NCBI GenBank assembly: GCA_002382525.1
Contig: DFYA01000242.1
Span: 1 to 15,456, forward strand
Direction of reading: 5' to 3'
From: Opitutaceae bacterium UBA4094
GTDB lineage: Bacteria; Verrucomicrobiota; Verrucomicrobiia; Opitutales; Opitutaceae
Length of the DNA: 15,456 nt
Below the pieces are notes generated by a model, which was not told the DNA's origin, ran no database searches, and saw nothing but the letters and a program-made list of their open reading frames with translations. Every line of letters begins with the position of its first letter. Position 1 is the first letter of the stretch. Below are positions 1 to 7,324 of this stretch, in pieces. Both the position numbers and the translations under genes were made by a program.

Positions 1-52
1 AAACCCCGCAAGATCGCGGTCAGCTGAGAACAACGCTCCGCGCTCTGCCACA

Positions 53-82
53 CGCCCGCCGCCCACTGCGGCGGGCGTTTTT
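53..82 (+). terminator. Intrinsic terminator of an upstream gene outside the window
   Basis: A perfect 10-bp GC stem (53-62 pairing with 68-77) with a 5-base loop is followed by five T residues (78-82). This is the classic rho-independent layout on the + strand. The gene it ends lies left of the window; bases 1-52 show no recognisable coding or RNA feature. It also separates that gene from the dehydrogenase starting at 140. Confidence 0.88.
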
Positions 83-139
83 GCATGCGCTTCACGCCGG
101 CTCGCTTGCGCCTCTCGCCAACGCCTTCAAGTTGGCCGC

Positions 140-1144
140 GTGAAAGTCGCCGTTTATAGCACCCGCCCTTACGACCACGCGCACCTCAACGCCGCCAACG
201 CCACCGGCGACGCCGCAACCGCCCACACGTTTGTCTGGATCGAAGAGCGCCTCTCGCCCGACACCGCCGCGCTTGCCCTCGGGTGCGAAGCGGTCTGCGC
301 CTTCGTCAACGACCGCCTCGACGCGCCCGTGCTCGAAGCGCTCACCGCCGGCGGCACTCGCCTCGTCACCCTGCGCTGCGCCGGCTACAACCACGTTGAC
401 CTGCCCGCAGCCGCCGCGCTCGGCCTCACGGTCACCCACGTCCCGGCCTACTCGCCGCACGCCGTCGCCGAACACGCGCTCGCGCTCCTGCTCACGCTCA
501 ACCGTCGCACGCACCTCGCGCATGAACGCGTGCGCCGCGGCGATTTCAACCTCGGCGGACTCGAAGGCTTCGACCTCAACGGTAAAACCGCCGGCCTCGT
601 CGGCACCGGGCGCATCGGCGTCATCACCGGACGCCTGCTCCAGGGTTTCGGCTGCACCGTGCTCGCCCACGACCCGTTCCCGCCGCAAGACGCCCGCGAC
701 GCCGGCTTCGACTTCGTTCCCTTGGACGACCTTCTCGACCGGTCCGATATCGTTTCCCTGCACTGCCCGCTTCTGCCCGCGACGAAACACATCATCAACG
801 CCACCACGCTTGCCCGCATGAAGCCCCACGCGTTGCTCATCAACACCAGCCGCGGCGGCCTCATCGATACCGCCGCCGCCATCGACGCGGTGAAGACCCA
901 CCGGATCGGCGGACTCGGCCTCGATGTTTACGAACACGAAGCCGCGCTCTTTTTCGACGACCACAGCAAGACGGGCATCACCGACCCGCTGTTCGCTCGG
1001 TTGGTTGCGACACCCAACGTGCTCGTGACCGGACACCAAGGTTTCCTTACCCACGAGGCGCTCGACAACATCGCCGACTCCGTCATCGCCAGCCTCAACG
1101 CCTTCGCCACACGCCAGCCCGTGCCCAACGCGTTGAAGCACTGA
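140..1144 (+). CDS. ldhA: D-2-hydroxyacid dehydrogenase, D-lactate dehydrogenase (LdhA) type
   Basis: A 334-residue cytosolic NAD-dependent dehydrogenase, likely reducing pyruvate to D-lactate in fermentation. The Rossmann motif GTGRIG lies at residues 155-160. The family's catalytic residues are in place: Arg238 in NTSRGGL, Glu267 in DVYEHE and His299 in TGHQGFLT. The C-terminal DVYEHEAALFFDD and GHQGFLT blocks resemble E. coli LdhA closely, and the length matches that family (about 330). The start is GTG at 140, because the next residues KVAVYST match the usual N-terminus; no clear ribosome binding site precedes it. The gene converges on folC with a gap of only 36 bases. A related 2-hydroxyacid dehydrogenase with another substrate cannot be excluded, but the LdhA-like blocks make lactate most likely. 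Confidence 0.88.
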   Translation: MKVAVYSTRPYDHAHLNAANATGDAATAHTFVWIEERLSPDTAALALGCEAVCAFVNDRLDAPVLEALTAGGTRLVTLRCAGYNHVDLPAAAALGLTVTHVPAYSPHAVAEHALALLLTLNRRTHLAHERVRRGDFNLGGLEGFDLNGKTAGLVGTGRIGVITGRLLQGFGCTVLAHDPFPPQDARDAGFDFVPLDDLLDRSDIVSLHCPLLPATKHIINATTLARMKPHALLINTSRGGLIDTAAAIDAVKTHRIGGLGLDVYEHEAALFFDDHSKTGITDPLFARLVATPNVLVTGHQGFLTHEALDNIADSVIASLNAFATRQPVPNALKH

Positions 1145-1180
1145 CCACACCTTGCGCAGCCGTCTTTCGGCGCCTACCGC

Positions 1181-2473
1181 TCAAAAATCCTGCAACCGGC
1201 TCTCGATCGCACCGCGCCGCGGCTCGATACGCGCCATGATTTCGCCCAGTAGGTAAATCGATCCTGTTACAACCACCGTGTCGTCGCGCCCACCCACCGT
1301 GCAGGTGTCGGCATCCGGGAAAACGCCCTCGACCGTAGCACGCGTCACTCTTCCTGAAAACGTGTCCGGAATAAGCGCCTCCAGTTCCTCGAAACCGCTC
1401 GCCCGCGATTGCTGAGGCATCACCAGGTGAATCTCCGCCGCATGACGGCTGATCGTCTCCAACAAAGGCCGCGCCCGCGCCGCGCCGAGCACGCCGGTCA
1501 CCACGACCGCCTTACGCCCGGTTTCCGCGACCAAGTCGCGTAGTTGGTTCTCCAATACGCCCGCGCCCTCCGGGTTATGCGAGGCGTCCAGGATAACCGC
1601 GCGGCCACCGACGGTTGTCCGCTGCCAGCGCCCGGGCCAGTGCGCCGCGCCCAGACCGCGCGCGATCACCTCGTCGGTGAGTTTCCACTCCGGCGCGCAG
1701 CACCGGGCGACCAATGTCGCAGTCGCCGCGTTCCAGCGCTGATAGTCCCCCTCGAACGCCGTTGGCGGATAGTTCGTCAAGTCCTCACCGAACTCCGCGC
1801 GCACCGAAAACACCGGCGCGCCGTGGTCCGCCGCCACGCGCCGGACCACCGCCTCGGCCGCCGCCGGGAGTCGGCCGATCACCACCGGTTTCCCGGGTTT
1901 GATGATGCCCGCTTTTTCGGCGGCGATCTGTTCGATGGTGTCGCCAAGCATATCGCAATGATCCAGCCCGATAGACGTGATGACCGCCACTTCGGGCACG
2001 ACCACGTTGGTCGCGTCGAGCCGCCCGCCGAGGCCGGTCTCGATGATGGCGATGTCGCAGTTCTTCCGCGCAAACTGCAGAAACGCCATCGCGGTCATGA
2101 ACTCAAAAAAACTCGGATGATCGTCCGGGCTCCCGCGGCTCACCGCCTCGGCGACGGGCAACAGTTCGTTTGTATAAGCCATGATCTCCGCCTCGCTCAA
2201 CAACGCGCGCGCCACCTGCACGCGTTCGCCGAGCTTCACCAAGTGCGGCGACGTGTAGAGCCCCGTGCGCCAACCCGCTTCCGAAAAAATCGCCTCAAGC
2301 ATCGCAGCCACCGATCCCTTGCCATTGGTGCCCGCAAGATGGATCGCCGGTGTGGCGCGCTCGGGATGTCCGAGGCCCGCGACGAGCAGCCGCATGCGGT
2401 CGATGCCAAATCTCACTCCCTTCGCTTTTAGCGAAAAAAGGTAATCCTGCGTCGCGGCATAATCGGTAAGCAT
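1181..2473 (-). CDS. folC: Bifunctional folylpolyglutamate synthase / dihydrofolate synthase
   Basis: A 430-residue ATP-dependent Mur-ligase-fold enzyme. It adds glutamate to folates and, in many bacteria, to dihydropteroate, in the cytosol. The P-loop GTNGKGS lies at residues 48-54, followed by TSPHL, the ETGLGGRLDATN block, DHCDMLGDT with AEKAGIIKPG, and DASHNPEG of the C-terminal glutamate-ligase domain. I chose ATG at 2473 because LTDYAATQDYLFSL matches the normal start of the family. An in-frame GTG at 2530 would add 19 unrelated residues. The gene lies 75 bases after accD and is last in the minus-strand run; accD-folC adjacency is common in bacteria. No convincing terminator follows; only 36 bases separate it from the convergent ldhA. 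Whether it is bifunctional depends on a separate folC elsewhere, which cannot be seen here. Confidence 0.94.
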   Translation of the reverse strand: MLTDYAATQDYLFSLKAKGVRFGIDRMRLLVAGLGHPERATPAIHLAGTNGKGSVAAMLEAIFSEAGWRTGLYTSPHLVKLGERVQVARALLSEAEIMAYTNELLPVAEAVSRGSPDDHPSFFEFMTAMAFLQFARKNCDIAIIETGLGGRLDATNVVVPEVAVITSIGLDHCDMLGDTIEQIAAEKAGIIKPGKPVVIGRLPAAAEAVVRRVAADHGAPVFSVRAEFGEDLTNYPPTAFEGDYQRWNAATATLVARCCAPEWKLTDEVIARGLGAAHWPGRWQRTTVGGRAVILDASHNPEGAGVLENQLRDLVAETGRKAVVVTGVLGAARARPLLETISRHAAEIHLVMPQQSRASGFEELEALIPDTFSGRVTRATVEGVFPDADTCTVGGRDDTVVVTGSIYLLGEIMARIEPRRGAIESRLQDF

Positions 2474-2548
2474 CGTTGGTTGGGCGAGCCCGCGGGCCCG
2501 CCAGTTAACGCCTCTCGGCGGACCGTCCACTCGGCCCGCCCCGCAGGC

Positions 2549-3412
2549 TCACTTTTTCGGAACCGTGCGCTTCTTCACGTAGAGCGCCTGCAAGATATCG
2601 CGCAACCGATCACGCAACTCCAAGCGGCTCACGATCTGGTCGATCAAACCGTGTTTCTGCAAAAACTCCGCCGTCTGAAACCCGGGCGGCAGCGTCTGCT
2701 TCACGGTGTCCTTGATGACGCGCGCGCCAGCGAAACCGATCAAGGCGCCCGGCTCGGCGATGTTGATGTCGCCCAAAACCGCGAAACTCGCCGTCACGCC
2801 ACCCATCGTCGGATGCGTAAGGATCGAGATATAGGGCAGCTTCGCCTCCGACAACCGACCCAGCGCCGCGCTGGTCTTGGCCATCTGCATCAACGAAAAA
2901 ATGCCCTCCTGCATGCGCGCGCCGCCAGAAGCACTGAAAATCAAACACGGGGTCTTGTTCTTGAGCGCGACCTCGATGGCGCGGGTGATCTTTTCACCCA
3001 CCGCCGAACCCATCGCACCACCGCAGAAGCGGAAATCCATCACCGCCACCGAAACCGGGATGCCGTGGATCTTGCCCGTGCCGCACACGACCGCCTCGGT
3101 AAGCCCGCTCTCGCGTTCGTATTTTTGGATGCGGTCCGGATAACGCTGCGAATCGACGAATTGCAACGGATCGGCCGAACGAATGGTGTTGTCGATCTCC
3201 TCAAACGTCTCCGGGTCAAACAACGCCGCGATTCGCTCGCGCGCGCCGATTGGGAAATGGAAACCGGACTTCGGGACCACCATCAGGTTGTCCTCCAGTT
3301 CCTTGTTAAAGACGACCTCGCCGGAAATGGGACACTTGGTCCACATACCCTTGGGGATGTCCTTCTTTTTTACGACAACCGTGGAATACTTCGGTTTGCT
3401 GAAGAGCGACAT
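2549..3412 (-). CDS. accD: Acetyl-CoA carboxylase carboxyltransferase subunit beta, zinc ribbon degenerate
   Basis: A 287-residue beta subunit of the AccA-AccD carboxyltransferase, which moves the carboxyl group from biotin on BCCP to acetyl-CoA to make malonyl-CoA for fatty-acid synthesis. The crotonase-like core is clear: FRFCGGAMGSAVGEKI, the oxyanion/CoA block SASGGARMQEG, LTHPTMGGVTASFA and PGALIGFAGARVI. ATG at 3412 gives the usual MSLFSKPKYS N-terminus; an earlier in-frame start would add eight poor residues. The odd point is the N-terminal zinc ribbon. The canonical four cysteines (CxxC...CxxC) align to Cys27, Ser30, Val46 and Ser49, so three are missing, while the surrounding WTKC...ELEDNL framework is kept. 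The start lies 10 bases after the comF stop, supporting co-transcription. Confidence 0.95.
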   Translation of the reverse strand: MSLFSKPKYSTVVVKKKDIPKGMWTKCPISGEVVFNKELEDNLMVVPKSGFHFPIGARERIAALFDPETFEEIDNTIRSADPLQFVDSQRYPDRIQKYERESGLTEAVVCGTGKIHGIPVSVAVMDFRFCGGAMGSAVGEKITRAIEVALKNKTPCLIFSASGGARMQEGIFSLMQMAKTSAALGRLSEAKLPYISILTHPTMGGVTASFAVLGDINIAEPGALIGFAGARVIKDTVKQTLPPGFQTAEFLQKHGLIDQIVSRLELRDRLRDILQALYVKKRTVPKK

Positions 3413-3422
3413 GCAGAAAAGA

Positions 3423-4256
3423 TTAACCGTGGCCAAACGTGACGACGTTCAGGTTCAACACTCCCGCGCGGCGAAGAACGCCAGCGCAGGAATTGAGGGT
3501 TGAGCCTGTTGTAAAAACATCATCGACGAGGATGTAGAGTGAGGAGGGGTTTATGGTGGCGGTCCGGGCGAGTGCAAAGGCATTTTTTAGGTTAGCCCGG
3601 CGCGCCTTCCGGTCGAACGTCGTTTGCGAACGAGTGTCCACGACCCGCCGGAGAACTGGTTCCACCCGTGTCGTGCCGCCCGCCGCGCGTGCCAGCACCC
3701 CCGCCAGCAAGGTCGTCTGATTATAAGTGCGCTCGCGCTCCTTGCGCGGATGCAGCGGCACCGGCACCAACACCGCGTCCCGTATAAACTCCGTGATATG
3801 CGGCGAGGCTCGCACTAATACCTCAATGTCCGTGAGGACGTGATGTCCCTTGTGATATTTCAGCTCATGGATGAGCGCGCGTGCCGGGCCTTTGAACAAC
3901 GTCAACGTCCGCCCCTCCCCATACTTCGGGTGCAACCCTTCGCAGTGCGGGCACATCCGCTCGCCCTCGACTTCGCCGAAAAACGGACTCCCGCAGGTCG
4001 TGCAATGCGGCGGCCCGACCAAGTGAATCAACGGCTCGCACGACACACACACATGCCGCAGCCGCCCGCCTTCCACCAGACCGCCGCAACTCACACACAC
4101 TGGCGGAAACACCATGTCGGCCAATCCGAGGAGCAATCGGTTTCCCCAGGTGGACGGCAACCTCCGGTCGCCGTCGCCGCGCAACGCTCCCTGGGCAGCC
4201 TGCGCCCGGAGGTTGCCGTCCACCTTTAAAACCTCCGGTCGCGTTTCCTCGCTCAT
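3423..4256 (-). CDS. comF: ComF family protein (double zinc ribbon plus phosphoribosyltransferase domain)
   Basis: A 277-residue member of the ComF/GntX family. In naturally competent bacteria ComF supports uptake or use of transforming DNA; elsewhere the role is unclear. Eight cysteines form two zinc ribbons (Cys54/57, 70/73, 85/88 and 102/105). A type I phosphoribosyltransferase domain follows, with VLVPVPLHPRKERERTYNQ (about 162-180) and the PRPP loop ILVDDVFTTGST (about 242-253). The family normally begins close to the LADMVFPPVC block (residue 45 onward). Here a 44-residue extension precedes it, holding a long inverted repeat listed separately. ATG at 4256 has GAGGA a few bases upstream; a GTG at 4223 (residue 12) also has a well-spaced GGAGG. 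It sits 8 bases after truA and 10 before accD, so it is probably co-transcribed with both. Confidence 0.9.
   Translation of the reverse strand: MSEETRPEVLKVDGNLRAQAAQGALRGDGDRRLPSTWGNRLLLGLADMVFPPVCVSCGGLVEGGRLRHVCVSCEPLIHLVGPPHCTTCGSPFFGEVEGERMCPHCEGLHPKYGEGRTLTLFKGPARALIHELKYHKGHHVLTDIEVLVRASPHITEFIRDAVLVPVPLHPRKERERTYNQTTLLAGVLARAAGGTTRVEPVLRRVVDTRSQTTFDRKARRANLKNAFALARTATINPSSLYILVDDVFTTGSTLNSCAGVLRRAGVLNLNVVTFGHG
4148..4225 (-). repeat. Perfect 20-bp inverted repeat, a 78-bp palindromic element inside comF
   Basis: Bases 4148-4167 and 4206-4225 are exact reverse complements of 20 bases, with a 38-base GC-rich spacer. The whole unit is 78 bases, exactly 26 codons, and lies in frame in the N-terminal extension of comF, before the conserved zinc-ribbon domain. 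A 13-base direct repeat (4159-4171 and 4230-4242) duplicates part of one arm just upstream in the gene. Length, palindromy and frame preservation resemble palindromic elements known to insert into coding genes, such as the Rickettsia palindromic elements. Membership in a repeat family is inference, because no second copy occurs in this window. Confidence 0.8.
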
Positions 4257-4264
4257 TTCCGTCC

Positions 4265-5026
4265 TCAATAAAACACCTTCATCAAACACAGCCCCTGCGG
4301 CGGCGCGGTGAAGACGCGCTCCGTGCGGACCTTGCTCGCAAGGATGTCGCGCATGTCGTCGGCCGTGCGCCGGCCCAAGCCCACGTCCACCAGCGCGCCC
4401 GCCAAGCTGCGCACCATCTTATAAAGAAACCCGTTCCCCTCCGCGTCGATGCGCAGGCGGTCGCCGCGCTCGACGATATCCAGCCGACGAACGGTGCGCA
4501 CCGTATCCTCTTTCTCGATACCGCTTCCGGCGATGGCACTGAACGCGCGGAAGTCGTGCGTGCCCGTCAGCACCGCCGCCGCCTTCCTCATCGCCGCGAC
4601 ATCGAGAGTGCGCGCCATCGACCACGTATAGGCCTGCGTAAACGGGTCCGCGTAGCCGCCGTGGCAGATGTTATAATGATAGATTTTCCCCTTGGCGGAA
4701 AACCGCGCGTGAAACGTTGCCGAGGCCCGCCGCGCGGTTTTGATCTGAATGGTCGGCGGCAACCCGATGCGCATCGCCGTGAGCAGCTTCGCCGGATCGT
4801 GCGGCCAGTGCGCGTCGAAGTGAAACACCTGCCCGCGCGCATGCACGCCGGCGTCGGTGCGGCCGCTGCCCGTGATGTCGGTCGGCGTTTTAAGCACCTC
4901 GCTTAATCGGCGCTCGATCGTAGATTGCACCGTCTCGCCGTTGGGCTGGATCTGCCACCCGGCGAAAGCCGTCCCGTCGTAGGAGACGGTGCATTTCCAG
5001 CGGGAGGATGTGGGCGCAGCTTTCAT
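4265..5026 (-). CDS. truA: tRNA pseudouridine(38-40) synthase TruA
   Basis: A 253-residue cytosolic enzyme that isomerises uridines 38-40 in the anticodon arm of many tRNAs. The catalytic aspartate is Asp58 in GSGRTDAGVHARG. Other family marks are VSYDGTAFAGWQIQPNGETVQ at the N-terminus, FHARFSAKGKIYHYNI in the middle, and GNGFLYKMVRSLAGALVDVG near the C-terminus. Length is normal for the family. ATG at 5026 overlaps the ruvX stop as ATGA (5023-5026), which implies translational coupling. The stop is 8 bases before the comF start. TruA beside RuvX in an operon is consistent with shared roles in RNA maturation. Confidence 0.96.
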   Translation of the reverse strand: MKAAPTSSRWKCTVSYDGTAFAGWQIQPNGETVQSTIERRLSEVLKTPTDITGSGRTDAGVHARGQVFHFDAHWPHDPAKLLTAMRIGLPPTIQIKTARRASATFHARFSAKGKIYHYNICHGGYADPFTQAYTWSMARTLDVAAMRKAAAVLTGTHDFRAFSAIAGSGIEKEDTVRTVRRLDIVERGDRLRIDAEGNGFLYKMVRSLAGALVDVGLGRRTADDMRDILASKVRTERVFTAPPQGLCLMKVFY

Positions 5027-5463
5027 TCGGCAACATCCGCTCCCGGCAACGCGGGCGGAAAACGCTGGTCCAGATAATCCTGAAGGATGATCGCCGCCGC
5101 GCGCGAATCGACGATGCCGGTCCCGCGGATCTCGCGCAGTTGTTTCTGGTTCATGCCCGCCTCCGCCATGTGCGACGTGAGGCGCTCGTCGATGAAATGC
5201 ACCGGCAAGCCCAACTCGCGCTTGAGGCTCTCGGCGAATCCCTCGACTTCCTTCGCCTTGAAGCCGACGGTGCCGTCCATGTTGTAGGGAAATCCTACTA
5301 CAAGATCGGTCACACGCCGCTGCTTTACGATGGCAGCCAACGCCTCGCGGCGCTTCTTCGGCTCGGAGTCGGTGAGCGCGGGCAGTGGCGTGGCGATACC
5401 CAAGTCATCGCCATAGGCGAGACCGATGCGGCGCGTCCCGTAATCGATGCCGAGAAACCTCAT
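5023..5463 (-). CDS. ruvX: Putative pre-16S rRNA nuclease / Holliday junction resolvase-like YqgF
   Basis: A 146-residue RNase H-fold protein of the YqgF/RuvX family. It is linked in other bacteria to 5' trimming of pre-16S rRNA and was first annotated as a Holliday junction resolvase. The acidic active-site positions are visible: Asp7 in GIDYG, Glu93 in IDERLTS and Asp119 in VDSRAAAIIL. The VVGFPYNMDG block (55-64) is also typical. Length matches the family (about 140). The start at 5463 has no obvious ribosome binding site. The 102 bases between it and the preceding guanylyltransferase could hold a promoter, but none is clear. It overlaps truA by 4 bases. Confidence 0.93.
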   Translation of the reverse strand: MRFLGIDYGTRRIGLAYGDDLGIATPLPALTDSEPKKRREALAAIVKQRRVTDLVVGFPYNMDGTVGFKAKEVEGFAESLKRELGLPVHFIDERLTSHMAEAGMNQKQLREIRGTGIVDSRAAAIILQDYLDQRFPPALPGADVAE

Positions 5464-5565
5464 GGAGTGCGTGAATACACGAAGAGCCGCCGGGCGTGGG
5501 CCGCGGGCTGGGGGCGATTCCGTTCATCGCACGCAGACCCGCTCACCCGTTGTCCGGTCAATGCA

Positions 5566-6654
5566 TCACAACCACTTCGCGCCGCCCTTGAGCGCTTCGA
5601 CCCGCTTGAGCAGCGCCTTGATCTCCTGGGCCTTCGACTTGGGGCAAACAAGCGTGGCGTCGGGCGTGTGAACGACGATCATGTCGTCCGCGCCCACCAC
5701 CGTGACGAGGTGACCGCCTTCGCTGAACACGAGGTTGTTGCTCCCCTGCTCCACGATGCCGAGTCCGCGCACCACGTTGCCGGCCTTGTCGGCCTTGAAG
5801 TGCTTGCTCACCGCCGGCCACGCACCCACGTCGTCCCAATCGAACGATGACGGCAGCACCACGACATTGGTGGATTTTTCGAGCAGCGCGTAGTCTACCG
5901 AGATCTTCGGTAGCGTCGGATAAACCTTCTTCAACACTCCGGCCAACGGCTTCTTTTTGGCCAACGCGGCGCGGATCGGTTTTAGCGCGGCGTCGAGTTC
6001 CGGCGCGTGTTGCGCCAACGCGCTCTCCACGACGGGCACGCTCCAGACGAACATGCCCGCGTTCCAAACGTAGTCCCCCGAAGCGAGATACTTTTCAGCG
6101 ACCTTCAATTCCGGCTTTTCAACGAAGCGTTTTACGCGAAACACCGGGCGGCGCGCGAACGACTTCCATTTTTCGCCGCGTTGGATGTAACCAAAACCCG
6201 TCGCCGGTTCGGTGGGTGTGATCCCGATAGTGACCATCACATCGTCCGCCTCGGCGGCCGCAAACGCCGCGCTCAAATCGCCCGCGTAAGCCTTGCCGTC
6301 GTGGATCACATGGTCGGCGGGCAGCACCGCGAAGATGCCTTGCGGATCGCGTGCCGCCACCAACGCGGCGGCGAAGCCCACAGCTGCGGCGGTGTCGCGC
6401 CCGACCGGCTCCGCGATGACGTTCGCCGCCGGGATGCCTTTGCACACTTCGCGCACGGCCTTTTCTTGGACGGCGCTGGTGATGACAAAAATGTTTTTGG
6501 CCGGCGCGAGCGGTTTCACGCGGTCGATGGTTTGCGCGAGCAGCGGTTTGGTGCCGACTACGGGGAGGAGGTGTTTTGGGCGAGGAGCGCGGCTCTGGGG
6601 CCAGAAACGTTCCCCTTTGCCGCCTGCGATAATAACGATGAAATGCTGTGGCAT
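5566..6654 (-). CDS. manC: Mannose-1-phosphate guanylyltransferase (GDP-mannose pyrophosphorylase)
   Basis: A 362-residue nucleotidyltransferase that makes GDP-mannose from mannose-1-phosphate and GTP, feeding polysaccharide and glycan synthesis. The N-terminus carries the pyrophosphorylase signature AGGKGERFWP with PRPKHLLPV (residues 10-32). Further marks are LPADHVIHD, RFVEKPELKVAEKYL, YVWNAGMFVW and FDWDDVGAW, typical of GMP-type enzymes. It matches the short single-function form and lacks the C-terminal cupin isomerase domain of about 480-residue ManC/AlgA proteins. ATG at 6654 starts directly at MPQHFIVIIAGG; a longer in-frame start at 6744 would add 30 unrelated residues and run into the divergent rhodanese gene. 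It may be the first gene of the minus-strand run, although 102 bases separate it from ruvX. Confidence 0.92.
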   Translation of the reverse strand: MPQHFIVIIAGGKGERFWPQSRAPRPKHLLPVVGTKPLLAQTIDRVKPLAPAKNIFVITSAVQEKAVREVCKGIPAANVIAEPVGRDTAAAVGFAAALVAARDPQGIFAVLPADHVIHDGKAYAGDLSAAFAAAEADDVMVTIGITPTEPATGFGYIQRGEKWKSFARRPVFRVKRFVEKPELKVAEKYLASGDYVWNAGMFVWSVPVVESALAQHAPELDAALKPIRAALAKKKPLAGVLKKVYPTLPKISVDYALLEKSTNVVVLPSSFDWDDVGAWPAVSKHFKADKAGNVVRGLGIVEQGSNNLVFSEGGHLVTVVGADDMIVVHTPDATLVCPKSKAQEIKALLKRVEALKGGAKWL

Positions 6655-6733
6655 GAACGCGTAGTGTGCGACCTCGGCGGACACCGGTGCAATTTCAATT
6701 GCGCGCCCGCGCCTCGGGCGATTTCCCCAAAGT
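6655..6733. promoter_or_regulatory. Divergent intergenic region with a short palindrome
   Basis: The 79 bases between the guanylyltransferase start and the rhodanese start must serve two divergent transcripts. They contain a perfect 6+6 inverted repeat with a 2-base centre, GCAATTTCAATTGC, at 6689-6702. A 6-bp GC hairpin (6704-6709 with 6715-6720) lies just before the rhodanese start. The AT-rich palindrome stands out from its GC-rich surroundings and could be an operator or part of a promoter. No convincing -35/-10 pair is visible. Confidence 0.35.
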
Positions 6734-7069
6734 ATGTCTGACACCTATCCGCTCGAACTTTCGGTCGAAGATACGCAACGCCTTCTTACCACAATGCCGA
6801 CCGACGTCGTGCTCATCGATGTGCGTGAGCCGCACGAGGTCGAACTCTGCCGCATAGCTGGTGCCCAACCTATACCCATGCGCCAGATTCCCGAGCACGT
6901 GGGCGCGTTGCCCAAGGATAAGCACCTACTTATCCACTGTCATCACGGCGGACGTAGCTTGCGCGTCACTCAATTCCTCCGCGCGAACGGTTACGACGCC
7001 GTGAGCAATGTTGCCGGCGGGATCGACGCGTGGTCGTCATCGATCGACCCCTCGGTGCCACGTTACTGA
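6734..7069 (+). CDS. Rhodanese-like domain protein (single-domain sulfurtransferase)
   Basis: A 111-residue single-domain rhodanese, probably a cytosolic sulfur carrier or sulfurtransferase. The candidate catalytic cysteine is Cys69 in the active-site loop CHHGGRS (69-75). The fold marks are all present: VVLIDVREPHEVELCRIAGAQPIPM near the N-terminus, the P-loop-like active site, and NVAGGIDAW near the C-terminus. There is no signal peptide. The protein resembles the GlpE/ThiI-type single-domain group; its substrate cannot be told from sequence. ATG at 6734 lacks a recognisable ribosome binding site. It is transcribed alone, divergent from the guanylyltransferase and convergent with the small HTH gene. 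Confidence 0.9.
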   Translation: MSDTYPLELSVEDTQRLLTTMPTDVVLIDVREPHEVELCRIAGAQPIPMRQIPEHVGALPKDKHLLIHCHHGGRSLRVTQFLRANGYDAVSNVAGGIDAWSSSIDPSVPRY

Positions 7070-7266
7070 ACTGAGGATGGCGAAGTTCTAAAAGGAGTGG
7101 TCGCTGGCCTCCGTCCGCAACGCCACCGGATCTTTCTTTATAGCCGATAATCATTGGTGACCGCCTGCTGCCGCCACGGGATCTTGGACTCACTATGCGG
7201 CTATAGCTAGCGATCTAGCCGGGCAGACTCAGCGCTGCGCGCAAAAAGGGCTCCGATGCTTCAGCG

Positions 7267-7298
7267 AAAAAAAACGCCTCCGTGTGCACGGAGGCGTT
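7267..7298 (-). terminator. Strong intrinsic terminator of the small HTH gene
   Basis: An 11-bp perfect stem (7273-7283 with 7288-7298) with a 4-base loop is followed, on the minus strand, by a run of T residues read from the A tract 7267-7272. It lies 27 bases past the stop of the minus-strand gene ending at 7325. On the + strand it has no T tract, so it is not an obvious terminator for the rhodanese gene. Confidence 0.9.
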
Positions 7299-7324
7299 CG
7301 AGGAAAACGGTGGGTGATGAAAAC

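Noticed and set aside
92..1150. A 352-residue open frame antisense to the lactate dehydrogenase gene
   Set aside because: It is a low-complexity Gly/Val/Glu/Arg-rich translation, typical of the antisense shadow of a GC-rich gene. The + strand frame has clear family motifs.
2474..2530. Longer folC start at GTG 2530
   Set aside because: The added 19 residues do not resemble FolC N-termini, and the family pattern begins at ATG 2473.
2480..3442. A 320-residue open frame antisense to accD
   Set aside because: It is a His/Arg/Leu-rich shadow without motifs; AccD on the other strand is unambiguous.
6655..6744. Longer guanylyltransferase start at 6744
   Set aside because: It would add 30 unrelated residues and overlap the divergent rhodanese start. 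The nucleotidyltransferase fold begins at MPQHFIVIIAGG.
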